A stretch of DNA of 64,000 nt from positions 18,127,001 through 18,191,000 of the forward strand of contig CM044311.1 in the NCBI GenBank assembly GCA_024291935.2. The letters are read 5' to 3'. The notes under the pieces are model-generated. The model ran no database searches. It worked only from the letters and a program-made list of their open reading frames with translations, and had not been told where the DNA came from. Below, piece after piece: positions 34,213 through 44,590 of this stretch (position 1 is the first letter of the stretch; each line of letters opens with the position of its first letter). Source of the DNA: Okapia johnstoni (Eukaryota > Chordata > Mammalia > Artiodactyla > Giraffidae). The translations under genes were made by a program, and so were the position numbers.

Positions 34213-34463
34213 GTAGGCTCAGGCTTCCCAGGTAGCGCTAGTGGTAAAGAACTTGCTTGCAAATCAATGCTGGAGACATAAGAAATGTGGGTTCAATCCC
34301 TGGATTGGGAAGATCCCCTGGAGGAGGGCATGGCAACCCACTCCAGTATTCTTGCCTGGAGAATCCCATGGACAGAAGAGCCTGTTGGGTTACAGTTCAT
34401 AAAGTCGCAAAGGGTCAGACACGACTGAAGTGACTTAGCACTCAGGCATGCAGGGTAGGCTCA
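34213..34463 (+). mobile_element. Bov-tA SINE, sense, with 9-bp TSD
   Basis: The body at 34222-34454 is full length, from 'ggcttcccaggtagcgctag' to 'gacacgactgaagtgactta'. Repeats GTAGGCTCA at 34213-34221 and 34455-34463 flank it. The head carries a short extra segment ('gacataagaaatgtgg'). Confidence 0.95.
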
Positions 34464-35065
34464 ATCACCTGTATTGATTCTAAAGAATAATGGAAATTTG
34501 ACAACCACAGAACTTGCACCAGGTACACAGGTGGGGAGGGAATATTTAAAATAAGATGAGTCCACATGAACCACTCAGAATAGGCAATGGCGGTTATGCT
34601 GGGGGATCTATGGGAAGAGGGTCAGAGAGACCTCCAAATGTGCCAGATATCATCATAATTGCTGGATGAAAGTGGGGCACAAGTGCTCCCAGAATGGGTC
34701 TGGGCAGAAAAGGGTCATGTATGGAACCTGCAACCGTGACCATCTACCGGTAAAGAAGTATTTTCATGCCTCTGGTGCAGGCTTTCCTATGAGTACCATC
34801 AGAACATCAGCCTCCATGAGCAGCAGCTAGACCAGCACCCATCATCACTCTTGTGTAGCAACTATACATTTGCTATTTGAAATATATGCTTAACAGATTC
34901 CTGATGAATGAATAAATGAACTTTAGCTAACGCAGAAAGCCCTTTCAATCTTTCTCACAATCCTTAAAAATATTTTTTCTTTTAGGCCATAGCCACCATC
35001 TTAGTGTCTTTATAACTGTAAAGACCATGAAAGATTTCATTATTGCACTTTTTCAATATTGAGCA
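34464..35065. other. Unassigned sequence, no gene seen
   Basis: Unique sequence between a Bov-tA and a BovB. Confidence 0.55.
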
Positions 35066-35708
35066 TCAGTTCAGTTCAGTTGCTCAGTCGTGTCCAACTA
35101 TTTGCAACCCCATGAACCGCAGCACACCAGGCCTCCCTGTCCATCACCAACTCCCGGAGTTCACCCAAACTCATGTCCATCAAGTCGGTGATGCCATCTA
35201 GCCATCTCATCCTCTGTCATTCCCTTCTCCTCCTGCCCTCAATCTTTTCCAGCATCAGGGTCTTTTCCAATGAGTCAGTTCTTTGCATCAGGTGGCCAAA
35301 GTATTGGAGTTTCAGCTTCAACATCAGTCCTTCCAATGAACACCCAGGACTGATCTCCTTTAGGATGGACTGGTTGGATCTCCTTGCAGTCCAAGGGACT
35401 CTCAAGAATCTTCTCCAACACCACAGTTCAAAAGCATCAGTTCTTCGGTGCTCAGCTTTCTTTATAGTCCAACTCTCACATTCATACGTGACTACTAGAA
35501 AAGCCATAGCCTTGACTAAATGGACCTTTGTTGGCAAAGTAATTTCTCTGCTTTTTAATATGCTATCTAGGTTGGTCATAACTTTCCTTCCAAGGAGTAA
35601 GCGTCTTTTAATTTCATGGCTGCAATCACCATCTGCACTGATTTTGGAGCCCCCAAAAATAATGTCTGACACTGTTTCCACTGTTTCCCCATCTATTTCC
35701 CATGAAGT
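35066..35708 (-). mobile_element. BovB LINE 3' portion, antisense
   Basis: Close to consensus, from 'tcagttcagttcagttgctc' at left to 'ccatctatttcccatgaagt' at right. A 154-codon minus frame (35217-35681) is open through the C-terminal region with few lesions. This makes it the best-preserved BovB 3' piece in the window, and probably among the youngest. It begins after the catalytic motifs, so it cannot be active. No TSD found. Confidence 0.95.
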
Positions 35709-35747
35709 AGATAGTGTACACTTAACATGGTTTGGGTATTGTAAGGG

Positions 35748-35965
35748 GCTTCCCAGGTGGTGCCAATGGTAAAGAACACTCCTGTAAATGCAGGAGACCT
35801 AAGAGATGCAGGTTCGATCCCTGGGTCCAGAAGATCCTCTGGAGAAGGAAATGGCAACCCACTCCAGTATTCTTGCCTGGAAAATTCCATGGACAGAGAA
35901 ACTTGGCGAGCTACAGTCCAGGGGACCACAAAGAGTTGGACACGACTGAGCAATATAGCAAAAAG
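35748..35965 (+). mobile_element. Bov-tA SINE, sense
   Basis: 'ggcttcccaggtggtgccaa' head, 'gatgcaggttcgatccctgg', 'ggaaatggcaacccactcc', ending 'gttggacacgactgagcaat'. A weak flanking TGTAAG pair may be the TSD. It lies 40 bp from the preceding BovB 5' end. Confidence 0.95.
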
Positions 35966-38043
35966 TGTAAGATAAGATTTCTGAATTCCAGGTGCTTATG
36001 GATACCATGTTATACCCTGGGGACATTTCATCCATGATCCTACCAGGTCCTATGGAATCAGCACCTAGAGGTAGTATCTACAATAACAGCATCTTAGGTC
36101 CCACGGCTGGCTAGTGGGGAAGGACACTAGGGGCATGTAGATTTTTTTTTTACCCTATTCCTTATAAATAACTTCTATTCATAGACACAAGAGATGAAAT
36201 TCCTTGATCTATATAAGCTATATGTTGCTTGATATACATTATTTTAAGAGACACTTCTTGATCCAATTAATTAAAATAACAATGGAAGCCATGGTCAAAA
36301 CATTCAACCATTCTAACTCCAGAATGTCACTAGTTTATGTTATTTTTTGCATCTCCCTCTTGAAGAATATTAAACCAAAGCCATCAGGTAAAAGGCAAAA
36401 AATCAAAACTAACTAAATTTTATTCTATAGACAGAGTTCATAGTGACCATATATTTATACAATGAGCATACATCATTTTAGCATTTTAGAAGTCTTAAAG
36501 TGGTTTGTTGATTCTAAAAATGTCCTAATTTCAAACAAATTTTAATTTTACTTTAAAATATATGGTTTATATATTTGATTTGGTTTAAATATATGACATC
36601 TCCACAATGATTCATATGACACACACATTTTAATCAGTTTTGAGAATTAACAATGATTATGATTATACTTGTTACTATGAGATAAACACCCAAGGATGCT
36701 CTTATGGGCATACAGTGTCCAAAACAAGTGTGATCCTTGACTAGGACCCTAACTTTAAGGATCACTTTCCTGGTCTTTCTCCAAACAGTGGCTCCATAGA
36801 TAGAATGACTTTTTGGTGTAAGACATTTTCTCTTTATCTTGGAGTGTTTCTTTGCTATAGTGGCATTAACATTTTTTACAATTACTAACTATTCAGTACA
36901 GATCCATGAAGATAAATACTGGTCTGCCCTATCAATGAGCAAAATAAATTGGTTCTCCACTGCACAGGAATAGTCTGTTTTCATGTTGGTGTCAAGAAAT
37001 ACATTGAATGACAACAATTTAATCATACCATCACAATGTATTCTTATATATCATTCAGGGACTTAACTTGATGGCTTGCATTCTTTATGATAAACCTATG
37101 CATAATACTAGGTTTTGCTACAATTATTTGAATACCCAATGGAAGCCTAACATTCTATTAAGGTCAATTTTCTGAAAATTAGCTGTGAGTTAGAATTTTT
37201 TTTAATGTATTCTATCTTTGTATCTCTCTGGGTTTGAGTTTTGTGAACACATGTTTCCATAGGACACAGCTGTATGAATTTGCAGCTGGAATAATACCTA
37301 AGCAGGAAAAAAATATGCTGAGAATTCACATGAGGAGATAAAGCTTCGAAGGAAAGGCCCAGCTAGCACTGAAGCAGTTGAAGTTGAGAAATCTAACTCA
37401 CAGAAGAAGAACTGGCTCCATGCAGGAGAAAAGCCTTTATGTAAATAGGATGGAGAGTAAACTCAACCCCATTCCTGGCCAGCTCCACTGTTGAGAGGAT
37501 GTGAACTGAGGAAGAAGGATGGAATGAGGCACAGGGACTTGTCTGCAATGCTATCAACAAAAGTCAGTATATATGTACTTGTCCTCAAGGAAGTGGTGAA
37601 GCAACTGCTGATCTTCTGCAGAGGGTTGTCCATGTTTTATAAAGGTTAGATGTGATGGTATATTTGGGGAAAAAAAATATCCCCTCAACGTGGATAGGGA
37701 AAAGTTCAATAGTCTGCAGAAAATGTTACAATCTGCTTAGAAGTCCTATTATTACCCATCTACTATCTTCAAATATGTATAACTTCTTTCTTCTAAAGTT
37801 TATATATGTATCTTCAAACTCCCCTGTTATACTAATCTCACTGAGCTATGAAATTGTGATTCTCAGCAAGATCATCAGAATTCACTGCAGCTTCCCCGCC
37901 AAGATCAATACTCTCTTTCACCTGCCATTGACCAGAAGGCTTTTACCCACATGGCTGTGTGAAGCTCTGTCAATTTAATTACCCTCATTTTACCCCCATC
38001 TCTTCCAAATTACAGAGACTTCTCTGTTCTCCTTTAAAACACT
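35966..38043. other. Unassigned AT-rich sequence, no gene seen
   Basis: About 2.1 kb. A 108-codon plus frame (37652-37978) has no known domain. A short GEKP-like reading near 37418 was considered and rejected. Confidence 0.55.
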
Positions 38044-38274
38044 TATTACTGTATACTGTGCTAGTCACTCAGTCATGTCCGACTCTTTGTGACCCCATGG
38101 ACTGCAGCCCTCCAGGCTCCTCTCTCCATGGGGATTCTCCAGGCAAAAATACTGGAGTGGGTTGCCATGCCCTCCTCTAGGGGATTTTCCCAACCCAGGG
38201 ATCGAACCCAGGTTTCCCACATTGCAGGTGGATTCTTTACCATCTGAGCCACCAGGGAAGCCTATTACTGTATA
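38044..38274 (-). mobile_element. Bov-tA SINE, antisense, with 12-bp TSD
   Basis: The body at 38056-38262 runs from 'ctgtgctagtcactcagtca' to the head 'ctgagccaccagggaagcc'. The perfect 12-bp repeat TATTACTGTATA at 38044-38055 and 38263-38274 is the TSD. Full length. Confidence 0.97.
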
Positions 38275-38797
38275 TTACGGTCAACAATTTAGGTGTCTGT
38301 TTCCCAACTAAACAACAAGTTCTTCAAGGGCAAATATCAGGTCTTATTTATATCAAAAAGAAACTTGCCAAGGGCCAAACATCTACAATAAGTTGAATAA
38401 CTAATTCTTAAGTGGAAAAGCTATTAATATATGAAGTTATTTAATTTTGTGTGCATGCTAATGTAAAAAAAAAAAAACCTGACTAGTTCTACCTTAAAGA
38501 AAGTAAATAAATAGGATAAAATTCTATTTTAGAAATTTTTAAGAGACCTACAACCAAAAATGTTTCATTGCAGAAACAGAGGTGCAATCACAAACATGTG
38601 AATCAGTCACTCTAAAAGTGGCTTTGGAAGCCAGGCTTTGACATCATTGGTTAAACTTCATTGCCACCAAGATGAGCACGAGAGATCAAAAGTTGCCCAA
38701 AAAGCACAATGTGTAGTTTATATTTGATACAATATTCTTAAAGTCAAAACATTTCTCTTCTAGTTTACCAAACAGATATGTGTGCTACATACATATG

Positions 38798-38799
<2 letters not shown>
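38275..38799. other. Unassigned sequence, no gene seen
   Basis: AT-rich, with an A13 run near 38466-38478. Confidence 0.55.

Positions 38800-38800
<1 letters not shown>

Positions 38801-38856
<56 letters not shown>
38801..38856. repeat. (CA)28 microsatellite
   Basis: 28 uninterrupted CA units, a length that is usually polymorphic in ruminants. A (TG)24 tract of opposite polarity lies about 280 bp downstream. Confidence 0.97.
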
Positions 38857-38859
<3 letters not shown>

Positions 38860-39132
38860 TTTCCTAAATCCAAGTCTAGCCTTCAGGTTAGTTACAAAAA
38901 TTAAACCCAACTATCCCAAGTCACTTTAGGAAGAAAAATAATTGACTACATTGGTGAAAAAACTCACCATTTTAATAGCCAACTGAATCTGGCCAATCTG
39001 TTAAGAACCAGCGATCAATTATTGGCATATCTTGGAAATATTGGAGGTTCTATTCCAGTACCTCAATAAAGCAAATATAGCAATAAAGCCAGTCACACAG
39101 GTTTTTTCTTTGGTTTCATAGCACATATAAAA

Positions 39133-39135
<3 letters not shown>

Positions 39136-39183
<48 letters not shown>
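39136..39183. repeat. (TG)24 microsatellite
   Basis: 24 TG units directly abutting the antisense Bov-tA. It almost certainly expanded from that SINE's CA-rich 3' tail. Confidence 0.97.
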
Positions 39184-39185
<2 letters not shown>

Positions 39186-39394
39186 CAATAGCACAGGCAT
39201 TTCAGACACTTGCAATCCCATGGACTGCAGCCTGCCAGACTCCTCTGTCCATGGGATTTCTCAGGCAAGAATACTGGAGTGGGTTGCCATGCCCTCCTCA
39301 AGGGGATCTTCCCGACCCAGGGAATGAACCCAGGTCTCTTGCGTCTCCTGTGACACTGCAGGATTCTTTACCGCTGAGTCACCAGGGAAGCCCT
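39184..39394 (-). mobile_element. Bov-tA SINE, antisense, inserted in Tigger1
   Basis: From 'ctcaatagcacaggcattt' (diverged tail side) to the head 'gctgagtcaccagggaagcc'. It interrupts the Tigger1 words 'cacatataaaagtatg' and 'tgtttacactatac', which are adjacent in the ancestral transposon. The TSD is hidden by the (TG)n expansion. Confidence 0.94.
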
Positions 39395-39480
39395 GTTTAC
39401 ACTATACTATAGACTAGTATAGCATTATGCCCCAAAAATGTACATACCTTAATTTTAAAATATTTTATTGCTAAAGAATG

Positions 39481-39726
39481 TCAACCATTATCTGAGCACC
39501 AGCCAGTCATCACCTTTTTGCTGGTAAAGGGTTCTGCCTCCATGTTGATGACTGTTGACTGAGCGGGGTGGTTGCTAAAGTTTGGAGTGGTTGTGGCTAT
39601 TTTTAATAATAAGACAAATTTGCTGCATTGATGACTCTTCAGGAACAATATCTCTGTAACATGCAATGCTGTTTGGCAGCATTTCACACACAGAACTTCT
39701 TTCAAAATGGAACTGAATTTCTTCAA
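39481..39726 (-). pseudogene. Tigger1 transposase C-terminal remnant
   Basis: The 81-codon minus frame corresponds to the transposase C-terminus and adjoining 3' sequence of a Tigger1 element. No DDE catalytic domain is present here, and upstream coding sequence (39730-40168) is broken by stops and deletions. Confidence 0.6.
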
Positions 39727-41231
39727 ACCCTGCTGCTGCTTTCTCAGTCACATTTATGTAATTGTCTAAATCTTTTGTTGTCGTTTCAATGAACCAGCAG
39801 TAGTTTCCATCTCAAGAAATAATTTTTTTTTTATAAGAAACAACTCTTCATCCATTAAGTTCATTTGGAGATTGCAGCAATTCAGCCACATTTTCAAGTT
39901 CTACTGCTAATTCTAGTTCTCTTGCTGTTTCCATCACATCTGCAGTTACTTCCTCCACCAAAGTCTTGGGCCCCTCAAAGTCATCCATGAGGAGGAAATC
40001 AATTTCTTCCAAACTTCCCAACTATTGATATTTTGACCGCTTCACGTGAATCACAAAATGTTCTTAATGAAATCTAGAATAGTGAATCCTTCCCAGAAGA
40101 CTTTGAATTATTTTTCATAGATCCACCAAAGGAATTAGTATCTATGGCAACTAAAGCCTTATGAAATGTATTTCCATTTTTTTATTAGTGACATATATTT
40201 GATGTTCAATATTATGTTACTTTCAGATGTATTATGTACTGGCTTGATATTTGCATAAATTATGAAATGATAATCACAATAAATCTAGTAAACATCTGTT
40301 CCATGCAGAATTATTGCAATATTATTGATCATACATTCCTTATGCTGTATATTACATCCAAATTGCTTATTTATTTCATAACTGAAGATTCGTACCGCTC
40401 ACTTATCTTATCACCCATCCCCTCCCTCTGGCAACTACCTGCTTGTTTTTTGTATCCATGAGTCTGTTTTCATTTTGGTTTTTATTTTGCTTCATAGATT
40501 CCACATGTAAGTGAGATCATATATGGTATTTGTCTGACATTTCATTTAGCATAATAGCTTCTAGATCCATCCATATTACATAAAATGGTAAGACTTCACT
40601 TTTGGATTAATATATTCCACTATATATATATATATCTCACATCTTTATCCATTATATACATATATACATTACATCTTTATCCATTCATATCATGAGGATG
40701 GTATATCTTTCTGTTTGTTTGTGTAGCTTGAAAAGATTAGGTATTAACTCCTCTTTAAATGTTTGGTATAATTCCCTGTAAAGGCATTTGGTCCTAGACT
40801 TTTGTTGTTGGGAGCTATTTTTTTTTTATTACAAATTCGACTTTACTTCTAGTGATTGGTCTGTTCAAATTATCTGTTTCTTATGACTAAGTCTTGGTAG
40901 GCTATATGTTTCTAGAAATTTGTCCATTTCTTCTAGGTTGTCCAATTTGCTGGCATATAATGGCTTGTAGTAATCTCTTATGATCCTTTATTTCTCTGTG
41001 GTGTTGATTATAATTTCTTTTGTGTCTGATTTATTTCTTTGGTCCCTCCTTTTTTTCTTGATGAACCTGCCTAAAAGTTTATCATTTTGTTTAGCTTTCA
41101 AAGAAACTCCATGTATTGTCATTGATCTTTTCTATTATTTTTTCAGTGTCTCCTTCATTTATTTCTAGTTGGGGCTGTTATTTGCTTTCTCCTACTAATT
41201 TTAGGCGTTGTTATCTTTTTCCTAGTTCCTT

Positions 41232-41291
41232 TAGGTGCAAGGGTCTCTTGCATTGCAGGTGAATTCTTTACCATCTGAGCCACCAGGGAAC
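41232..41291 (-). mobile_element. Isolated Bov-tA tRNA-derived head
   Basis: Only the first ~55 bp of a Bov-tA SINE is present in antisense: 'ggtctcttgcattgcaggtg', 'attctttaccatctgagcca', 'ccagggaac'. The BovB-derived body that normally follows is absent, and L1-like sequence lies on both sides. This is the opposite of usual LINE-driven truncation, which removes the 5' head. Confidence 0.8.
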
Positions 41292-42473
41292 AAATCTGAA
41301 GTGAGTCTCATAGGACAGCATATTTATGGATTTTTTTTCTATATCATCATTCTATGTCTTCTGATTTGAGCATTTAGTCTACTTACATTAAAATAATTAA
41401 TGATTATTAATTACTGACGTTGATTGTTTTCTGATTATGAAGATCTTTTGTTTTTTTCCCTCTTCTTTTGTTCTCTTCCCTTGTGATTTGATGATTTTAT
41501 TTAGTGTCACATTTGTACGATTTTCTCTTTATATTTTATAAATCTGTTACAGATTTTTGATCTGAGGTTAGCATAAGTTTCATATATAGCAGTCTATGTG
41601 TATAGCAGTCTATTTTATGTTGAAATCACTTAAGTTGGAGCACATTCTTAAAACACTACATTTTTCTCCCTCCAACATTTTGTTTTTGATATTTTACATC
41701 TTTTTATTTGTGTATTACTTAACTAATTATTTTAAACATATATTATTTTACTACTTTGACCTTTAACTTTCATACTAGCTTTAAAGTGGTTGACCCTTTA
41801 CCTTTCCTATGTGTTTACCTTTACCAGTGAGATTTTTTCTTTCAAAATTTTGTTTCTAGTTATATCTTTTTCTTTTCCATTAAAAGAAATCCCTTTAACA
41901 TTTCTTGCATGACCAATTTAGTAGTGATGAAATCCTTCAGTTTTTGCTTGTCTGAGAAACTATTTTTCCTTCAGTTTGAAATGATAACCTTGCTGGGTAT
42001 TCTTGGCAGTAAGTGTTTTCCTTTCAACACTTTGAATGTATGGTGTCAATCTCTCCTGTCCTGTACAGTTTTTGCTGAGAAATCAGCTAACAGTTTTATA
42101 AAGGTTCCCTTGTACACAGTTATCTCTTTTCCTCTTATCTTTTAAGATTCTCTCTTTAACTTTTGACATTTTAATTATGTGTCTTGATGTGGATCTTTTG
42201 GAGTTCATGTTGTCTGTAACTCTCTGCACTTTCTGGACTTCTATGTCTGTTTTCTTCACCAAGTTGGGAAAGTTTGCAGCCACTTTTTCTTCAAATAGAT
42301 TTTCTGTCCTTTTCTCTCTCTCTTCTCCTTCTGAGACTCCTATAATGAAAATGTTAGCACACTTAATTTACCAGAGGTCTTTTAAAGTACTCTTTTTTTT
42401 TTCTTGTTGCTCTTCCATTTAGGTGATTTCTACTACCCTGTCTTCCAACGTGCTGATCTGTTCTTCTGCATCC

Positions 42474-42766
42474 TCTAATCTCCTATGCTGCTAAGTTGCT
42501 TCAGTCGTGTCCGACTCTGTGCATCCCCATAGACGGCAGCCCACCAGGCTCTCCCGTCCCTGGGATTCTCCAGGCAAGAACACTGGAGTGGGTTGCCATT
42601 TCCTTCTCCAATGCATAAAAGTGAAAAGTGAAAGTGAAGTCGCTCAGTCGTGTCTGACTTTTAGCGACCTCATGGACTGCAGCCCACCAGGCTCCTCCGT
42701 CCATGGGACTCTCCAGGCAAGAGTACTGGAGTGGGTTGCCATTGCCTTCTCCATCTAATCTCCTAT
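42474..42766 (-). mobile_element. BOV-A2 SINE (dimer), antisense, with 13-bp TSD
   Basis: The body at 42487-42753 holds both monomers: 'ctgtgcatccccatagacgg' in the first and 'catggactgcagcccaccag' in the second, joined by 'gcataaaagtgaaaagtgaa'. The perfect 13-bp repeat TCTAATCTCCTAT at 42474-42486 and 42754-42766 flanks it. Near consensus, so relatively young. It sits inside the old antisense L1. Confidence 0.97.
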
Positions 42767-43335
42767 AGATGACCTCTAGTGTGTTTTTCATTTCCACTAT
42801 TGTATTCTTCAGTTCTGATTGATTTTTCCCCCTATCTGAAGTTTTCACTGAGGATGTTCTTTCTTCTCCTGAGTACAATGATCTTTATGACTATTACTTT
42901 GAACTCTTTGTCTGGTAAATTGCCTATCTCTGTTTTGCTTAGTTCTTTCTGGGGTTTTGTCTTGTTTTTTTCTTTAGAAGGTGTTCCTCTGTCTTCTCAT
43001 TTGGCCTGACACATTGTGTTTGTTTATATGTATTAGATATATCAGCTACATCTCCCAGTGCTGAAAGAGTGGCCTTATGCAGAAAGTGTTCTGTGGGGCC
43101 CAGGAGTGTAAACCCTTTGTCATGAGAGCTGGGTGCTCCAGGGGTATCCCCTATGTGGGCTGTCATGCACTCTCCTGTTTGTTTGGGTTATGATTACCAT
43201 GGCTTGTGGGTGTGAGGGGTTGGCCCCCAGAAGCTGAAGAAGCTTTGGAGAGGTACCAGTACAAGTGGGGGCTTCCCATCAGGTGCAGTAGTATGAAATG
43301 GGTGGAGCTTAATTTTATTAAAAAATGGCATACTT

Positions 43336-44394
43336 AAGTTACAAATAGAAATATAAAGTACTCTTTATGAATATTACTATTTTAAAAGATACATTTATAA
43401 AATGTAACTGTTTATGGAGATGACCCAGTTAAATATATTCTCTTATAAAGCCCAGCTAGATACTCTAGTATGACATATTCTAAAATGTTCATGTATATTT
43501 AATACAAAAATAAGCTTGACCAATGCAAAAAAACTGAAACCCAGAATATAACTATTCATAACCTAGAAGAGGGTCACTTCAGGCAGACAGATTTTATATA
43601 AAAGCAGATTTTTCTGGCACATATCATGAGACTTTGAAATACATTATAAGAGAAAATTTAATTCTTTTCCAGAGTTAAGGGCGTTCTCAGTCAGGTATAA
43701 GATAGCTTTCCCTATTTTCAAAGAATTACTAATATGTATGTGCATTTGGGTCCACATGTAGGACTTTCATGTTGAACGTATTTCTCTTTTATAGTTCACT
43801 TAGCAAAACTTGAACTGGAGGTACTGCCACCTCCTGACTTGTTTTTTTCTTCCATAGCTCTTGCTAGAATGAATCATTGAGGCAGTAGAAAGCTTTTGTT
43901 TTGGTATTTGGGCTCCTTCATATGATTATGACCAATTCCATTGCTTTTGGATTGATATTCTTGCTTCTCCTGTTTGGAAGGAATGATTATGTTCAATGTG
44001 TTCATTTGGGAGAGACTCCCTCCCCAGAACACTTCACTTCCAACAACTTTCCTGGGAGCTGGAGAATTCGTAAGAAGTAGGCTTTCTTAGTAGCCTAATC
44101 ACAGCCTGGAAAAGAAATATGCTAATGTTTTCACCATTCTTCATCAATTTCACACATCAGTATAAGACTGATTTTTAGGATGAAACTCACCCCCTAAATG
44201 GAGCTGGAAATGGGGTTAGGAAAACAAGTAGGTTTTTCTTCACTCTTCAATGTCTTCATTGGTATGGTCCAGCCAAAAAAATAAAAAAGAAGATATAGAA
44301 GAAACATTAAATTTCTCTTTATACTTAGCAAATACTCCTGGTTTGAAACAATTCTAGCATTCACACTTGAGAATTTTTGTTAATAATTAATAGT
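43336..44394. other. Unassigned AT-rich sequence, no gene seen
   Basis: No repeat or long open frame recognised. Confidence 0.55.
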
Positions 44395-44590
44395 ATTATA
44401 TCTTGCATTTACCAAGTACATTGTATTATTTCAATTTAATAGATTCTCTCTACAATCTACTGAAAACACTAAGTCAAATATTTCTATTTATGTTTATAAA
44501 TTAGAAGTTGAAACAACAATTTGAGTTCATTCAAGTTCTTATTAGAATAGAACTAGAATCTCAGCCATGATCCTTGAAATATTTATTATA
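44395..44590 (-). mobile_element. MIR fossil, antisense
   Basis: 'cttgcatttaccaagtacat', 'tttataaattagaagttgaa' and 'aactagaatctcagcc' follow the antisense MIR order (a 'cttactatgtgcc' phrase, a 'tacagatgaggaaactga' phrase, then 'cagagctgggat'). Diverged. Confidence 0.5.

Larger units (their letters stand above)
39022..40168 (-). mobile_element. Tigger1-type DNA transposon remnant, antisense
   Basis: The left terminus 'ttggcatatcttggaaatat' and 'cctcaataaagcaaatatag' match the degenerate Tigger1 end. After a Bov-tA interruption (39135-39394), the element continues with 'gtttacactatactatagac', 'ggcagcatttcacacac' and 'cacatctgcagttacttcct'. This is the antisense 3' part including the C-terminal end of the transposase gene. 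The other terminus and most of the transposase are missing. A cut-and-paste mariner-like element, long dead. Confidence 0.9.
40178..43335 (-). mobile_element. Degraded old LINE-1, antisense, with two SINE insertions
   Basis: Left to right this reads L1 backwards. First come the 3' UTR and ORF2 end ('cacatgtaagtgagatcata', 'tagatccatccatattac'). After a large internal deletion near 40700 comes mid-ORF2 ('ctaggttgtccaatttgctg' region, reverse strand [16 protein letters not shown]). Endonuclease-side and ORF1-side L1M sequence follows ('tgagcatttagtctacttac', 'tgctgagaaatcagctaaca', 'gctgggtgctccaggggtat'). A Bov-tA head (41232-41291) and a BOV-A2 (42487-42753) interrupt it. It may comprise more than one L1 fragment. 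No intact frame. Confidence 0.85.

Noticed and set aside
35217..35681. 154-codon minus-strand frame as a possible gene.
   Set aside because: It is the C-terminal part of a 5'-truncated BovB, with no start or catalytic domain of its own.
37415..37445. Reading H-A-G-E-K-P-L-C-K on the plus strand, reminiscent of the C2H2 zinc-finger linker.
   Set aside because: No C2H2 finger with correct Cys/His spacing lies on either side and a stop follows at once. A chance match is most likely.
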